A stretch of DNA of 64,000 bases, taken from contig CM067541.1 in NCBI GenBank assembly GCA_034509755.1, positions 23,300,001-23,364,000 of the forward strand, in the 5' to 3' direction. The notes under the pieces are model-generated. The model worked only from the letters and a program-made list of their open reading frames with translations, did not search any database and had not been told where the DNA came from. The stretch comes from Anisodus tanguticus (Eukaryota > Streptophyta > Magnoliopsida > Solanales > Solanaceae). A program made the position numbers and the translations under genes. Below are positions 1 to 10,946 of the stretch, piece after piece (the stretch's first letter is position 1; every line of letters begins with the position of its first letter).

Positions 1-1560
1 CATCTCCTTTTTGTAGATTGTACGGACCATGCATGCCTCTTCATCTAGGAGAAAATAACCATTGATATGCTAGTCATTAGAAGGAAAAACTGTCATAAAA
101 ATATTTCTCGCGTGTCAACTGTAGCAAAACTATGATTGGGGGCTTGCAATCCCGACCGTATTAATAAGGTTTGTGAGACACATCATAGAAAAGTAACAAT
201 AATAAGAAACGAGGTTCAGGAATGAAAATAAGGTAAAATTACTGAATCCGAGGCAACAAAATTACATTTTCTATGGAATTTGAAAATCACCAACCACCGC
301 GACTTTATTCATGATAAGCCATCAAATCCCTCAAAAAATGCCTATATTTTAAAACCATCGACATGTCAAGATTCAAATTTGAATTTGTTCATGATCCTGA
401 TTAGAGATCATTGCATTAGCATTAGCAATCCAATAAAGAGGCAAAGTAATAGTATCGAAGTAATAATATCTTTTTTTTCCATTACGAACGACACACTTCG
501 CCTACTGACTCTCCTCGTGTCCCCTAGTGCTTTGGACGATTTGGGGGAGTTAACTAATTTGTACTCTCCCACGGTATTTACGTTGTGCGGACTATTTGTG
601 AAAATATGCTTCACCTAGTCAATTTATTAATGTGGCCATCATGGAACTACACTAGAACTTACAATGCTTTTGGACGTACGATTATTATATCTATTTCACC
701 TTGGCATTATACTTATTGAGATGAATAAACGTGGCACAAGGTAGACTATATAGTATGAAAGTTATAAAAACAATAGTTTAATTTCCACCAGTGTAGAAGT
801 TCACAAACTAACCCTACAACTATATGATGAACTGATCTGTGCAGACAAGATTAGGATTTAGAAGTAGTATACGGCTTCCTACTTCTCAAAATTTAAATGG
901 AAAAGATAAGACCAATCAAGTTTTCAAGAATTGTATAACAAATTCTTATATAATCGTGTCACCTACAAATAATTATAAATAATCGTCTAATAATCTGGAA
1001 AATATGACAAATTACTTGCAACAGATGTTTAGGATCTTTCATATCGATATGCTTTTATAACTAACTAGAATTAAGAAAAAAACTAATTTATATACATTGA
1101 TTGTAATAAATCCTTACACTATCATGTTATGTAAAAGATAATTATAGGTAATCATCTATATATGATGGAGTAATCAAAGAAATACTACAAGTTACCTGCT
1201 ACAACATGTTAAATTCACTGATGGTGTAAAAACACTTTACATTATTTGTTTAATAAATCAAATCCAAATTATAATATGGATATTTCCCTTTCTTCTACGT
1301 ATTAGCAATAACAGACCAAAAACAAAACAAAAAGATTAAATTTACAAGGAGACACAAAATAGAATGACCGAGAAAATAGTTACTAAAACATTTAAGAAAG
1401 TATAATTATTGTAAGGTGATCCAAAGTTTAAGGGAAAATAAATAAATTTAGACATTCCAATAATTTATTTTAATGGTGTCTCCTTATTTTTAGACATTTT
1501 CAAAGGTGACCATAGACCAAATTTTAATGGCTGTATAATAAATGAATGGCCGAGATTTCA
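1..1560. other. AT-rich upstream region, no gene recognised
   Basis: No reading frame here has recognisable coding character. The frames of about 110 and 70 residues near 280-618 are mirror images of each other in AT-rich DNA. The stretch lies upstream of the putative H+-ATPase start and may hold part of its promoter, but I see no defined element. Confidence 0.5.
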
Positions 1561-1870
1561 ATTAACAAATCATTAACAATTCTCTCTTTCAAGACTCTAT
1601 AAGTATTTAAAGGGACTGAAAGAGGGTGATAAAAAAACAGGCGTTTTGTGTATTTTGAGAGTCCAAGAAAAGTGAAAAAAAGTTCTTAGTCATAAAACAC
1701 AAAACTAATAAGAAGAGAGACAGAGAGCAAAATCTTTTTGCATGTAAGTCTCTCTCCATTAAAAAAAAACAAAAACAAGAAAGCTCTCTTTCTTAAATCT
1801 TTTCTTCATGTGTTAACAAAATTAATTTTTTTTGCTTCTCTTGGTTTCCTCTTATTAAATTTGTATCATC
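1561..1870 (+). promoter_or_regulatory. Putative core promoter and 5' leader of the H+-ATPase-like gene
   Basis: A TATA-like string (TATAAGTA, 1598-1605) is followed by a purine-rich leader (GAAGAGAGACAGAGAGC, near 1712) that runs to an ATG at 1871. Leaders of this type, long and rich in GA or CT, are common in plants. The ATG is now the left target-site duplication of a Copia insertion, so any transcript from here would run into the LTR. The assignment depends on the exon at 6633 being real. Confidence 0.4.
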
Positions 1871-1875
1871 ATGAC

Positions 1876-2061
1876 TAATAGAATATTTCTAAATATTCTT
1901 TTATTAATTATATTAATTGTATATCTCCTATTTTAGGTAGAATTATAATCCTTTTGTAATTATGTTAATTAGTTACCTAGTTTGAATCAAAGTAAATATT
2001 CTTGTAACCTTATATATATTGTAAATCATTCATCAATAAAGTCAAGGAACATATTCCTTTA
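1876..2061 (+). repeat. 5' LTR of Copia-1
   Basis: The LTR begins TAATAGAATATTTC directly after ATGAC and ends ATATTCCTTTA, one base before the primer-binding site. It contains CTTATATATATTG as a likely TATA region. It is 9 bp longer than its 3' partner because ATTATATTA is present only here. Confidence 0.9.
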
Positions 2062-2265
2062 TGGTATCAGTAGCCTAAAACTACAAACCCTACCCTAGCC
2101 GCCGATACACCTTCTCGGCCGCCACCTTCTTTTCCACGTCAGTACCTAGCCCACGTCGGAACCCTAGCCGCCGACCTCTCTCGGCCGCCCCCCTCTTTTC
2201 CCCACGATGGAACCCTAGTTTTTCCGGTCATTCTCCATCCATCTTCCTCCTAAATTTCCTCTTCA

Positions 2266-3100
2266 ATGGCTAACAAAACCAAATTCCATATGACACTTGC
2301 CGTAAACAACATAAAAAAATTCATCCCTGTGACTCTTGAGATGGAAAGTGGTCAATACTCCTCGTGGGCGGAGCTTTTTAAGTCCATTGTCGTCTTTACG
2401 AAGTTATCGACCACATCATCCCTCCCACGCCGAAGTCCACAGACGTACCATCAGTTTCGACTTCTGATGATGCACTCTGTTCTCGTTTGGACGCAGCCGT
2501 CCTCCAGTGGATATACGTCACGATATCTAATGATCTGTTGCACACTGCCCGCCAAACGTGGGAACGTTTGGACAATATTTTCCACAACAACAAAACTCAA
2601 CGAGCGTTATACCTTGAAAATCAGTTTAAGGACGTTCATCAGGACGATTTCCCAAACGTGTCTGCCTATTGTCAAGAACTCAAGATACTTGCCGACCAAC
2701 TCTCCAACGTCGGCGCACCAATCACTAATCAGCGATTGGTCATGCAACTCATTGCAGGTTAGAAAGAATCAAATAACAGCGTTGCCACCATCATTCAACA
2801 ATGCACGCAGTTACCTCCGTTTTATGAGGCCCGTTCGAAGCTCATCCTTGAGAAAACCCAGAAAATCAAGCGCATCACCACTCGGGCCAGCATTGCCGAC
2901 GTCGCCCTCACCATCACCGTCAGGCCCTTCACCAATGACAGGGCCTCCCGATTCGGCAACCAGAACGGTCGGCCAAAGGACCCGCAACAGTCCACTTCCT
3001 CCCGTAACAACAATCGGAGCAGACAATATGGTAGGGGCTACAGCGGAAGAAATTTCGGCAACAACGATGGCATGAAGGGGCAATCCCTGTCGGCCAGAAA
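2266..3100 (+). pseudogene. gag remnant of Copia-1
   Basis: The ATG at 2266 opens a frame with the N-terminal gag motif LEMESGQYSSWAELF, after which the frame shifts. The middle of the UBN2-type gag domain is read in another frame at 2487-2762 (WERLDNIFHNNK, VSAYCQELKILADQLSNV). An Arg/Asn/Gly-rich tail follows near 3000-3075. No intact zinc knuckle is visible. At least two frameshifts make it non-functional. Confidence 0.8.
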
Positions 3101-3378
3101 TAGCTAGCAGTGACCGCGACAATGGCAGCAGCCTCCGCTATGGGCTGACTACCCGTCGCGGGCCACATGGGCCCCACCGTCATGGGCCTCTCCTCCTTGC
3201 CCGTATACGACATCCTCGTGGACTCCACCTCAGAACCGACAAGCCCAACCTGGCATACATGGTCCACGTCCACAACATGTCTACACAACACGGGCCCCTA
3301 GCCACGACTTATACACCTACTGACATTGAGGCAGCTATGAGCACAATGTCACTCAATACTCTAGATGAAAATTGATAT

Positions 3379-4960
3379 ATGGACACAGGCGCCACATCTC
3401 ATATGACGACATCACAAGGTACTCTCTCGTCTTATTCCAATTTGAGTAATTTAAATTGGAATATTATTATTGGTAGTAGACAAGGCATTCCCATTCGTGG
3501 TTATGGTCATTCCACCCTATCCCCACCACATCCACCACTAATCTTAAAAAAATGTCCTTCATGCCCCTAAACTCATTAAGAATCTAATCTCTGTGCGACA
3601 TTTCACAACTGACAATTGGGTTTCCCTTGACTTTGATCCTTTTGGTTTCACTGTAAAGGATTTTACGACAGAGAGATGAATAATGAGATGTGACAGCACC
3701 GGCTACCCTATTTCAAACGCCGTCAACAATCCAGCCTAAGTTCCCTCAACCTTTGTTGCTCTTTCGTCTTTCTTATGGAATTCTATATTAGGACATCCGG
3801 GAGACTCCATTTTACGATCCCTTAGGAAAAATAATTTTATTAATTGCAACCGTATTTCTAGGACTCTTATATGTGAATCTTGAGTTTTTGGAAAATATGT
3901 CAAATTATCATTTTCTGCATCCACAAATTGTACTTTAATGCCTTTCGATATCATACATAGTGATTTGTGGACATCCCCTATTCTGAGTACGAATGGCCAT
4001 CGATATTATGTGTTGTTTTTGGACAATTATTCCAACTTTCTATGGACTTTTCCAATTGAAAATAAATCCCAGGTCTACCCCATTTTTTCTTCATTTAGAG
4101 CTTTCATAAAAACACAATTTGAAAAGAGCATCAAATGTTTTCAATATGACAATGACAGGGAATTCGATAATAACCAATTCAAACAGTTTTGCTCCAAAAA
4201 TGGTCTTACCTTTCATTTTTCCTACCCTCAAACATCCTCCCAAATGGTAAAGCCGAATGGAAAATCCGAACCATAAACAACCTCATTCGTGCCATACTTG
4301 ATCACGCCTCAATTCCCTCTCAATTCTGGCATTACACACTCTCCATGGCCACCTATCTCCTAAACATAATTCCAAACAAGTCTCTAGCTCAACAGTCGCC
4401 CATCCAAGTTCTGTTTCGTAGGACCCTTCCTACCAACACTTTCGTATTTTTGGATGTCTTTGTTACCCTCTCCATCCGACCACTCACAAACTCCAACCCC
4501 GATCTTCCCCGTGTGTGTTTCTGGGTTACCCTGCCAATCATCGTGGATACTCGTGCTATGACTTTTTGAGCCATAAAATTATTATTTCACGTCTTGTCTT
4601 ATTTGATGAATCTCAATTCCCACTTGCCTCTCTACACACGCCACCTCGACATTCCTACGACTTCCTAGATAATGGCCTAAACCATCTTCTAATTCACCAT
4701 TTACATAGTTCGTCGTCCCAGACCCCGACACCCTCCACCACCTCAGCCAGTTCGGGACTAGCTGCCCACCTGGTTCTACCAACGGTGGCCCAGAACAGCC
4801 AGCCTCAGGGTGATTCCCCAGCCACCTTTCATCAAACCGAGGTTCGGCCAGCCAATACCATCACCCCTGCCCTTACTCCTCTTCTCGATAGTCCCGCAGA
4901 AAACCCCCCCTCACATCCCGCATCCCGAGACACACTCTCGGACCATAGAAACCCATGATA
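3379..4960 (+). pseudogene. protease-integrase remnant of Copia-1
   Basis: The aspartic protease motif DTGATSHMT is at 3382. The integrase core is seen in pieces: the first catalytic Asp region (IIHSDLWTSP, about 3950), the second (YDNDREFDNNQF, about 4145) and a broken third block around 4240, where a frameshift separates the NGK..E segment. A proline/serine-rich linker follows at 4515-4958. Multiple stops and frameshifts rule out activity. Confidence 0.8.
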
Positions 4961-5024
4961 TACATGAAATTCATAAACCTAAATGACCGTTTAACCTTTC
5001 TGTTTCAGTTGTCCCTTCCCCTGT

Positions 5025-6410
5025 CCCTCGTAACCCGAAGAATGCCTTGTCTGACCCTAATTGGAAAATTGCAATGATTGACGAATATAATGCTCTTATT
5101 AAACGTGGGACCTAGTACCCTGTCCATATGATGCTAACATTATTCGTTCTATGTTGATTTTTAGACAAAAAGAAATCTTATGGTTCTTTTGAGAGGTACA
5201 AGGCTTGTCTTGTAGGTGATGGCAGGTCTCAACAGGTGGGAATAAAAGCTTGATGTAAAGAATGCCTTCTTACATGGAGATCTTCATGAAACAGTATATA
5301 TGCATCAGCCTATGAGTTTCAGGGTTTCTATTCATCCAGATTATGTGTGTATGTTGCGAAAATCGCTCTATGGACTAAAACATGCTCCTCGAGCATGGTA
5401 CCAGCGGTTCACCGATTATGTTTCTTCTATTGGTTTTTCACACAACATATCCGATCATTCCCTGGTCATCTACAACAAGGGTACAAATATGACTTACCTA
5501 TTATTATATATTGATGACATCATCTGATGCTCTCCGCCAGTCCATTATGTCTCTTATTTCCTCTGAGTTTGCTATGAAAGATCTGGGCCCTCTGAGTTAT
5601 TTCTTGGGCATCGTTGTCACTCGACATTCTGGCAGCCTGTTTCTATGTCAGAAGAAGTACGCCGAAGAGATCCTTGACCGTGCAGGCATGACATCTTGCA
5701 AACCATCTCACACGCCTATAAACACAAATTCCAAGCTCAGCGCTAATTCCAGCCCTTCATATTCAGACCCGACTCACTATCGTAGCCTGACTGGGGCCTT
5801 GCAGTACCTCACATTCACGAGACCAGACATATCTTATATCGTGCAACAAATCTGCTTGCACATGCACAGTCCGACGGAAGCACACATGCATGCCCTCAAA
5901 CGTATTTTATGATACGTCCAAGATACACTTCACTTCGGATTACATCTATACAGGTCTTTGCTCACTAGTCTCACTGCATATTCTGATGCTGACTGGGGTG
6001 GAAGTCCTGACACCCGACGCTCCACGTCTGGTTATTACATTTTCCTCGGAGATAACCTATTATCTTGATTTTCCAAAAGGCAACCTACACTATCCCGATC
6101 TAATGCAGAAGCAGAATACAGAGGTGTTGCCAACGTCGTCTTTGAGTCTTGTTGGATTTGTAACCTTCTACTTGAGCTTCACTGCCCAATTCAAAAGGCA
6201 ACACTGGTCTACTACGATAATATTAGTGCGATATATCTTTCCAGCAATCCCGTCCAACATAAACGCACTAAACATATTGAGATGGACATTCATTTCGTTA
6301 CCAACAAAGTGGCTCGTGGTCAAGTTCGTGTCCTTCATGTTCCTTCCAGATATCAGATGGCCGACATCTTCACCATAGGACTTCCGCGCATACTATTTGA
6401 TAATTTTTGA
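5025..6410 (+). pseudogene. reverse transcriptase-RNase H remnant of Copia-1
   Basis: RT motifs are SLYGLKHAPRAWYQRF (about 5370) and the catalytic LLYIDDI (about 5505). Then come SEFAMKDLGPLSYFLGI and the connection segment TGALQYLTFTRPDISYIVQQ (about 5790-5860). The RNase H part is read in another frame from 5890. The frame changes near 5515 and 5900 and stops are scattered, so the domain is dead. Confidence 0.85.
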
Positions 6411-6455
6411 GTCAATCTCAGTGTTCGAGAACCTACTGCTTCGACTGCGGGGGTG

Positions 6456-6632
6456 TAATAGAATATTTCCCAGTATTCTTTCATTAATTGTATATCTCCT
6501 ATTTTAGGCAGAATTGTAATCCTTTTGTAATTAGGTTAATTAGTTACCTAGTTTGTATCAAAGAAAATACTCTTGTAACCTTATATATATTGTAAATCAT
6601 TCATCAATAAAATCAAGGAACATATTCCTTTA
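6456..6632 (+). repeat. 3' LTR of Copia-1
   Basis: It begins TAATAGAATATTTCCC and ends ATATTCCTTTA, followed directly by the second ATGAC. The purine-rich tract GCGGGGGTG just before it is the likely polypurine tract. Confidence 0.9.
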
Positions 6633-6683
6633 ATGACGTCTAATTTATCCTTGGAAGAAATTAAAATTGAGCAAGTTGACCTT
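6633..6683 (+). pseudogene. First coding exon of a plasma-membrane H+-ATPase-like (P-type) gene, cut off
   Basis: The ATG at 6633 opens MTSNLSLEEIKIEQVDL (17 codons), followed by the strong splice donor GTAAGT. The block SLEEIK..xVDL is the conserved N-terminus of plant plasma-membrane H+-ATPases (AHA/PMA family), which pump protons out of the cell at the expense of ATP. The next expected segment, beginning EKIPIEEVF, is not found anywhere in the window. The ATG itself is the 3' target duplication of Copia-1. A second degraded copy of the exon follows at 6852. The gene is therefore a broken 5' end, truncated by the Sirevirus-like insertion and fusion. The exon is short, so identity rests on one motif plus the donor and the duplicate exon. 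Confidence 0.55.
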
Positions 6684-6851
6684 GTAAGTTACATCTCTAA
6701 TTCTCTTAATCTCTTTTCACCTTTTTTCGTTCCATTTCTTGATTTTTTCTTTACTAAAAGTACCCGACATGAAGGGTAAAGGCATTTAGTTTCTAGAGTC
6801 AGTGAGTTCAGAATGATTATATTTTAAAAAAACTTTTTTGCATACATATAT

Positions 6852-6905
6852 ACGCAGTTCGAGTCGAAATCTTTAGAAGATATAAAAAAATAGCTAGTTG
6901 ACCTT
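6852..6905 (+). pseudogene. Degraded duplicate of the H+-ATPase-like first exon
   Basis: Read in frame, this stretch gives SKSLEDIKK, a TAG stop, then LVDL, followed by GTAAAT in the donor position. The following bases resemble the intron start after the first copy (GACCTTGTAARTTACAT, then CTCTTTTTCACC). It looks like a tandem duplication of the exon-intron junction about 220 bp downstream that has since decayed. SLEDIK is also the spelling found in several plant H+-ATPases. Confidence 0.5.
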
Positions 6906-6961
6906 GTAAATTACATACATCTATTCTCATCTCTTTTTCACCATTATTCTTCCATTCATTG

Positions 6962-7898
6962 TGTTAGGTCCGGGGCTACGGATAAGCAAGAATATATAAG
7001 AATAAAACCGTAACAGCTAGAACAATTCAAACAGTTTCTGGATGTTGCCTTCAATGTTGTGTCAACATCTGAGACAACATTGTGATAAAACAGTTATAAA
7101 CCTTTATAGAGTAAATGAAGCGGAAAAGTAAAGAAACACAAGGTTTATATTTTCAAGGGTATATATTAATATATCCCTTGATGGTCAATGGCCAAAGAAT
7201 TGTATAAATTATATACAATTACAAATGAATTTCTTTTTACAAAGTTGAACAATAAATGCGAAAAAGAAATTACAAACAAAAGTGAAGTCGCAGATGACTT
7301 CAGCATAAAGTTAAAAGATCTAAAAAGACAAATACAACATCTTCATTACTATTGCTTGAAATATAAGCTTGATCTAGAATCTGGGCAACAATAGTAACGT
7401 GGGACTAGATGTTGTTATACTATTTTAGGCTAAGTGTGTTGATCCAGTTTCTAAGGTGAATATGCGAGAGCTCTCTTGGTAATTCTTCTCGTTTAAATCT
7501 GGATATCGATACTCTGAAGTTCCCCTCTATTTATAGTGTGGAACTTCCCTTGAAATCCTCACTGGTTGGTTGCGGAGGCTGAGTAAAAGAAGGCTTCAGC
7601 TTGGACCGGTTCTTGCTCCTTCAAAAGCTCAACGTTCTGGACTTGGTCTTCACGCTGCTTCCTCTCCAAGCTTTGACTATTTATTTTACCACGTTTTAAA
7701 CACATCATCATTGTTAGCTTGCTTAGGTCATTTTTTACTCACAGTAACACAACCTGTTTTGGCCGGAAGAATAGGCAAAATCGTTACAGAAATATTGTCA
7801 GGAATATTGTCACAACATCGCAGGCAACATTCTTATTTTCATAAGATGTTGTCCTGAGCATTTACAGATGTTGTCACAACATCCATCCAACATCAACA
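6962..7898 (-). repeat. 3' LTR of Sirevirus-like element I
   Basis: On the minus strand it reads TGTTGATGTTGGATGGATG ... CCCCGGACCTAACA, with canonical TG...CA ends. It abuts the polypurine tract AAAAAGGGGGAGAT. It carries several ATGTTG/CAACAT palindromes. A 68-codon plus-strand frame at 7188-7394 is shared with the other LTR copy and is probably fortuitous. The left flank CATTG has no matching partner, because the right flank of this element has been lost. Confidence 0.9.
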
Positions 7899-7915
7899 AT
7901 CTCCCCCTTTTTGCC
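7899..7915 (-). other. Polypurine tract of element I
   Basis: The minus-strand string GGCAAAAAGGGGGAGAT directly precedes the 3' LTR, the position of the plus-strand primer for reverse transcription. A similar tract lies near 8500-8513 (AAAAAGGGGGAGATGATG on the minus strand), as expected for Sireviruses with repeated tracts. Confidence 0.75.
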
Positions 7916-8583
7916 TTTCTTCACAAAACTCCATACAAAGTGAAAATGACTAGAATACTGATTCCCGATGTAGTCCTTATATTCCAAGAATAAGTAGGAT
8001 CAGCGTTATGCTCCGCCTTAACCTACAGTGTTAAATTCCAAGCAGTGTAGCATCGATGATTTGATTAGATAGGAGTTATATTCTGTTACTGTAGACTTAC
8101 TTACATCAATTGCGTAATCAGTCTACAGTAACCATTCGTACCAATCCACATCAGGCAACCATATATAAACAGCTTTAGAAAGCAGTCACAATGTCTGCAA
8201 GAACAGACCAAATATCCCAAAGTAAAATATTACAAACACAAATAATATTCCAAATGTCAGTATATCCAATATTCAAATAAACATTCATCATTGAATCAAC
8301 AAATCCATCAGCATGATGATCCTTGACTAGAGTAATCGAGTCACAGTAGCTTCCAGCCGCTTTCTGTGATCAATCACTCTGTGCAGCACCATCTTCATCT
8401 TCATAGCATTAAAAGTAGTTAGCAATCAATCATCTCAACTCTTCTCCCCCTGCATCATGGCCTGCATCCTCATCATTAGCAGCTCCCATCATCATCTCCC
8501 CCTTTTTGTGAAAAAAGTAAGCCCACATAATAGTTCATGGCTCGCACTAGGTCTTGAATTTGCTTGTCAAGTTCAGCAATGTG

Positions 8584-10206
8584 CTATCGAAGCCAGTCTT
8601 TGGACATTGGGACCTTTCCTTGACCAATGTTGTCAGGAATATCGGCAATATCCTTTGATGTTTTAGTGTCCCATTCATCTTTCTTCCAGGGCAGGTCAAT
8701 AACCCTGTCCCTGCTGTTAACAAATGCTCGCTGTACTGAGTAAACCTCTAAGGCTGGACTCAGATTTTCTCCTTTTGGAGCCTTAAAACCTTGGTTGAGC
8801 AGGATTTGAAAAATCAAGGAGGGGTATGGAAGGGCAGAGTTGCTTTGTCTTTCTGCCAAGTTGACAACATGGTTGAATATAAGTGTTCCTAAGTAAACTT
8901 TCTGATTCCTTCCAATCTTGAAAAGCAGTGATGCTTGATCAAGGGTCACTATTGTCTCATTGAGAGAGGGTAGCCAGTTGTATATAGCAAGATTGTGCAA
9001 AGTGGCAAACAAGGCAGTGAGTTTTGACACAGGGCTGCGAGGAGCCCAAACAGTGATCAAATTCCTCGTAAGGTACTTGATCATCGAATTGAGTTCCTCC
9101 ACAGTGGGGTTTGGTTGAGGTTCTCTTTCACTAATAATTATCCCAAGAGTGGAGTTGATGATATTAGGTGTAAAATTATATACCTTGTTGTATAGGTACA
9201 CTTTCCCAAATTTCATTGAGGTTGTGTCCTTAACAGCAAGCGTCATATTAACATATAACACCCTAATCACCTTCTCACAATAAGGATTCTTACCAGATAC
9301 AGAGCTTAAGATCTTTCGACTACTTAAGAAATCAACTAAACCCTTTTTTGAGAATGAAGTTAGGCCAATCACCTTCTCCCCTATAACTCTTCTATTTTAA
9401 AACCAATTCCAGTTACTGGAGCATGATTTAGTTTGAAACATGGAAGAGTAGGGAATTACCTCAGAATCTATTTCAGATTCTGTGTTTTCTTGTTCGGATG
9501 AGGTGGCTGCAGGTGTTGCCTCGGATGTTGGGGCAACATAGTCTGGGTCCATTTTCTCATCTGTTGCCTTTGATGTTGCGGCAACATTTTTATCAAAATT
9601 CCAGTATGTTCTACGGACCTCTTTAGGAATGAAGTTTCATAGAGGTGTGTCATCTGACATCTCTTCTTCTTCTTTTTCCTTCTCAGTTTCTGCTTGTGGT
9701 CTGGAAGTTGATGGAGTTCTGGAAGAACTGGGCACACTAAAATTGGTGTCAGTGCTGCTGCTTGTGGTAGTATCAATAGAAAAAGTTGACTCTTTCCTGG
9801 ATCTTTTGGCAGACTGGTATTCACCGAATTGGTTTTCGAAAACCCTCTTTGACCTTTGCGTTGGAAATGTCGATTTTGATTGTCTTGAGGCAAGGTTCGA
9901 GAAATCAGATATTGCATCAACATCGATTGGGTTTTCATTATCGCATGGGTAGCTCACCTGTAATGGCTTATCTGAACCAAGCAGGATCATAGCCTGTGTG
10001 CAGTCCTCCTCGACCGGTTTCAAGTCATTGATGGAAGTATAATGTTTGTAAACCTTGTTGTTATTTGCTGGACTAGTCGACATTGGAGAATAATCTTTGG
10101 TGTTTGTGGATTTTGGGGACACGGACATGGGAGAGGGTTTTGAAGGATTGGGCGTGTTTGAGAAGCTTTGGGTTTTGAGAAATGACGGTGTTGTTTGGGC
10201 TGCCAT
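8584..10206 (-). pseudogene. Accessory ORF after pol in element I (plant-transposon-domain-like)
   Basis: The ATG at 10206 (MAAQTTPSF) opens a frame of about 541 codons that keeps one phase to 8584. It is broken only by nonsense codons at about 9637 (TGA), about 9394 (TAA) and 8584 (TAG). The N-terminal third is Ser/Pro/Thr-rich and low in order, followed by a Glu/Lys-rich acidic patch (EKEKEEEE). The C-terminal 260 residues are globular, with motifs such as PYCEKVIRVLYVNM, KVYNFTPNIINSTLGI and YPSLIFQILLNQGF. These resemble the domain annotated in plants as putative plant transposon protein. No clear signal peptide or membrane segment was noticed, so an envelope role is not supported. Element II has the same ORF, showing it is a standard part of this family. 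Confidence 0.7.
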
Positions 10207-10946
10207 GGTTTGATGGATTGATAGTCGGCTGATGTGACAATTCCAAGACAAAAATCGGAGGTTTTATTATGGCAAAGTATACCTACAATCAAACTCCTTT
10301 TCCTTAAATTTAGATTGTATAAAAGAATAAAAACTCTTTACACACCTAAAATAAGATTTTTCATAGCACATATCATCATTTTTTTTTTTAAAAATGGTCC
10401 TCTAGAATTTTTGGACTTCCAGTTAAAGACAGAGACATGTTAAATACCAAAAACAAGAAAAAAATAAGATAAATCAGATTGATCAATGTACTGAAACATG
10501 ATGTTTTTAATGATGTTGGCAACATTTACAAAGTTAAACAAGCATTATGAGACTCAAAATATTGTTTGATTTGGCAGATGATACTTCCGTATATGTTCCC
10601 TATGAGACTGATCGCTGGACTAATGTAACATTTTACCATTGTCCTTAATCAACTTAGTTGAACACATACAGTTTAAAGAATATTGAGGAATTTTCAACCT
10701 TACGTGATACTCTTATAGAATAGGAACGATATCGATCTTAGAGCTTTGCACTTTTTGTATACAGCCAAATCTTTTAGTAGAGGTTTTGCCTTCTTATTTT
10801 GTCCTTTTAGAGTCATGCTTGAATCTTTTGAAAAAAAACATTGCAACATCACTACAACACTTATCCTGTATATTGACTCAACAATAAATGTTATCCAGAA
10901 TGTTGGGACAACATTTCGGACAACATCTACCTAGCATGTCTTATTT

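Larger units (their letters stand above)
1876..6632 (+). mobile_element. RE1-type Ty1/copia retrotransposon (Copia-1), degenerate
   Basis: This is a complete but decayed element with short LTRs at 1876-2061 and 6456-6632. The 5-bp target duplication ATGAC lies at 1871-1875 and 6633-6637. The primer-binding site TGGTATCAGTAGCC at 2062 fits initiator-Met tRNA. The order gag, protease, integrase, RT, RNase H is that of Ty1/copia. The two LTRs differ by about 11 substitutions and one 9-bp indel by eye, so the insertion is old. All reading frames are interrupted. The LTR ends are TA...TA instead of TG...CA. The gag start resembles RE1/Ale-type elements. Confidence 0.93.

Noticed and set aside
280..618. 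A 112-codon plus-strand frame with a 68-codon minus-strand shadow
   Set aside because: AT-rich, no family motif, no splice or start context. Chance frames.
8584..10206. Accessory ORF as a viral-type envelope gene
   Set aside because: No signal peptide, membrane segment or fusion-peptide-like stretch was seen in either copy. The globular part looks like a plant-transposon domain instead.
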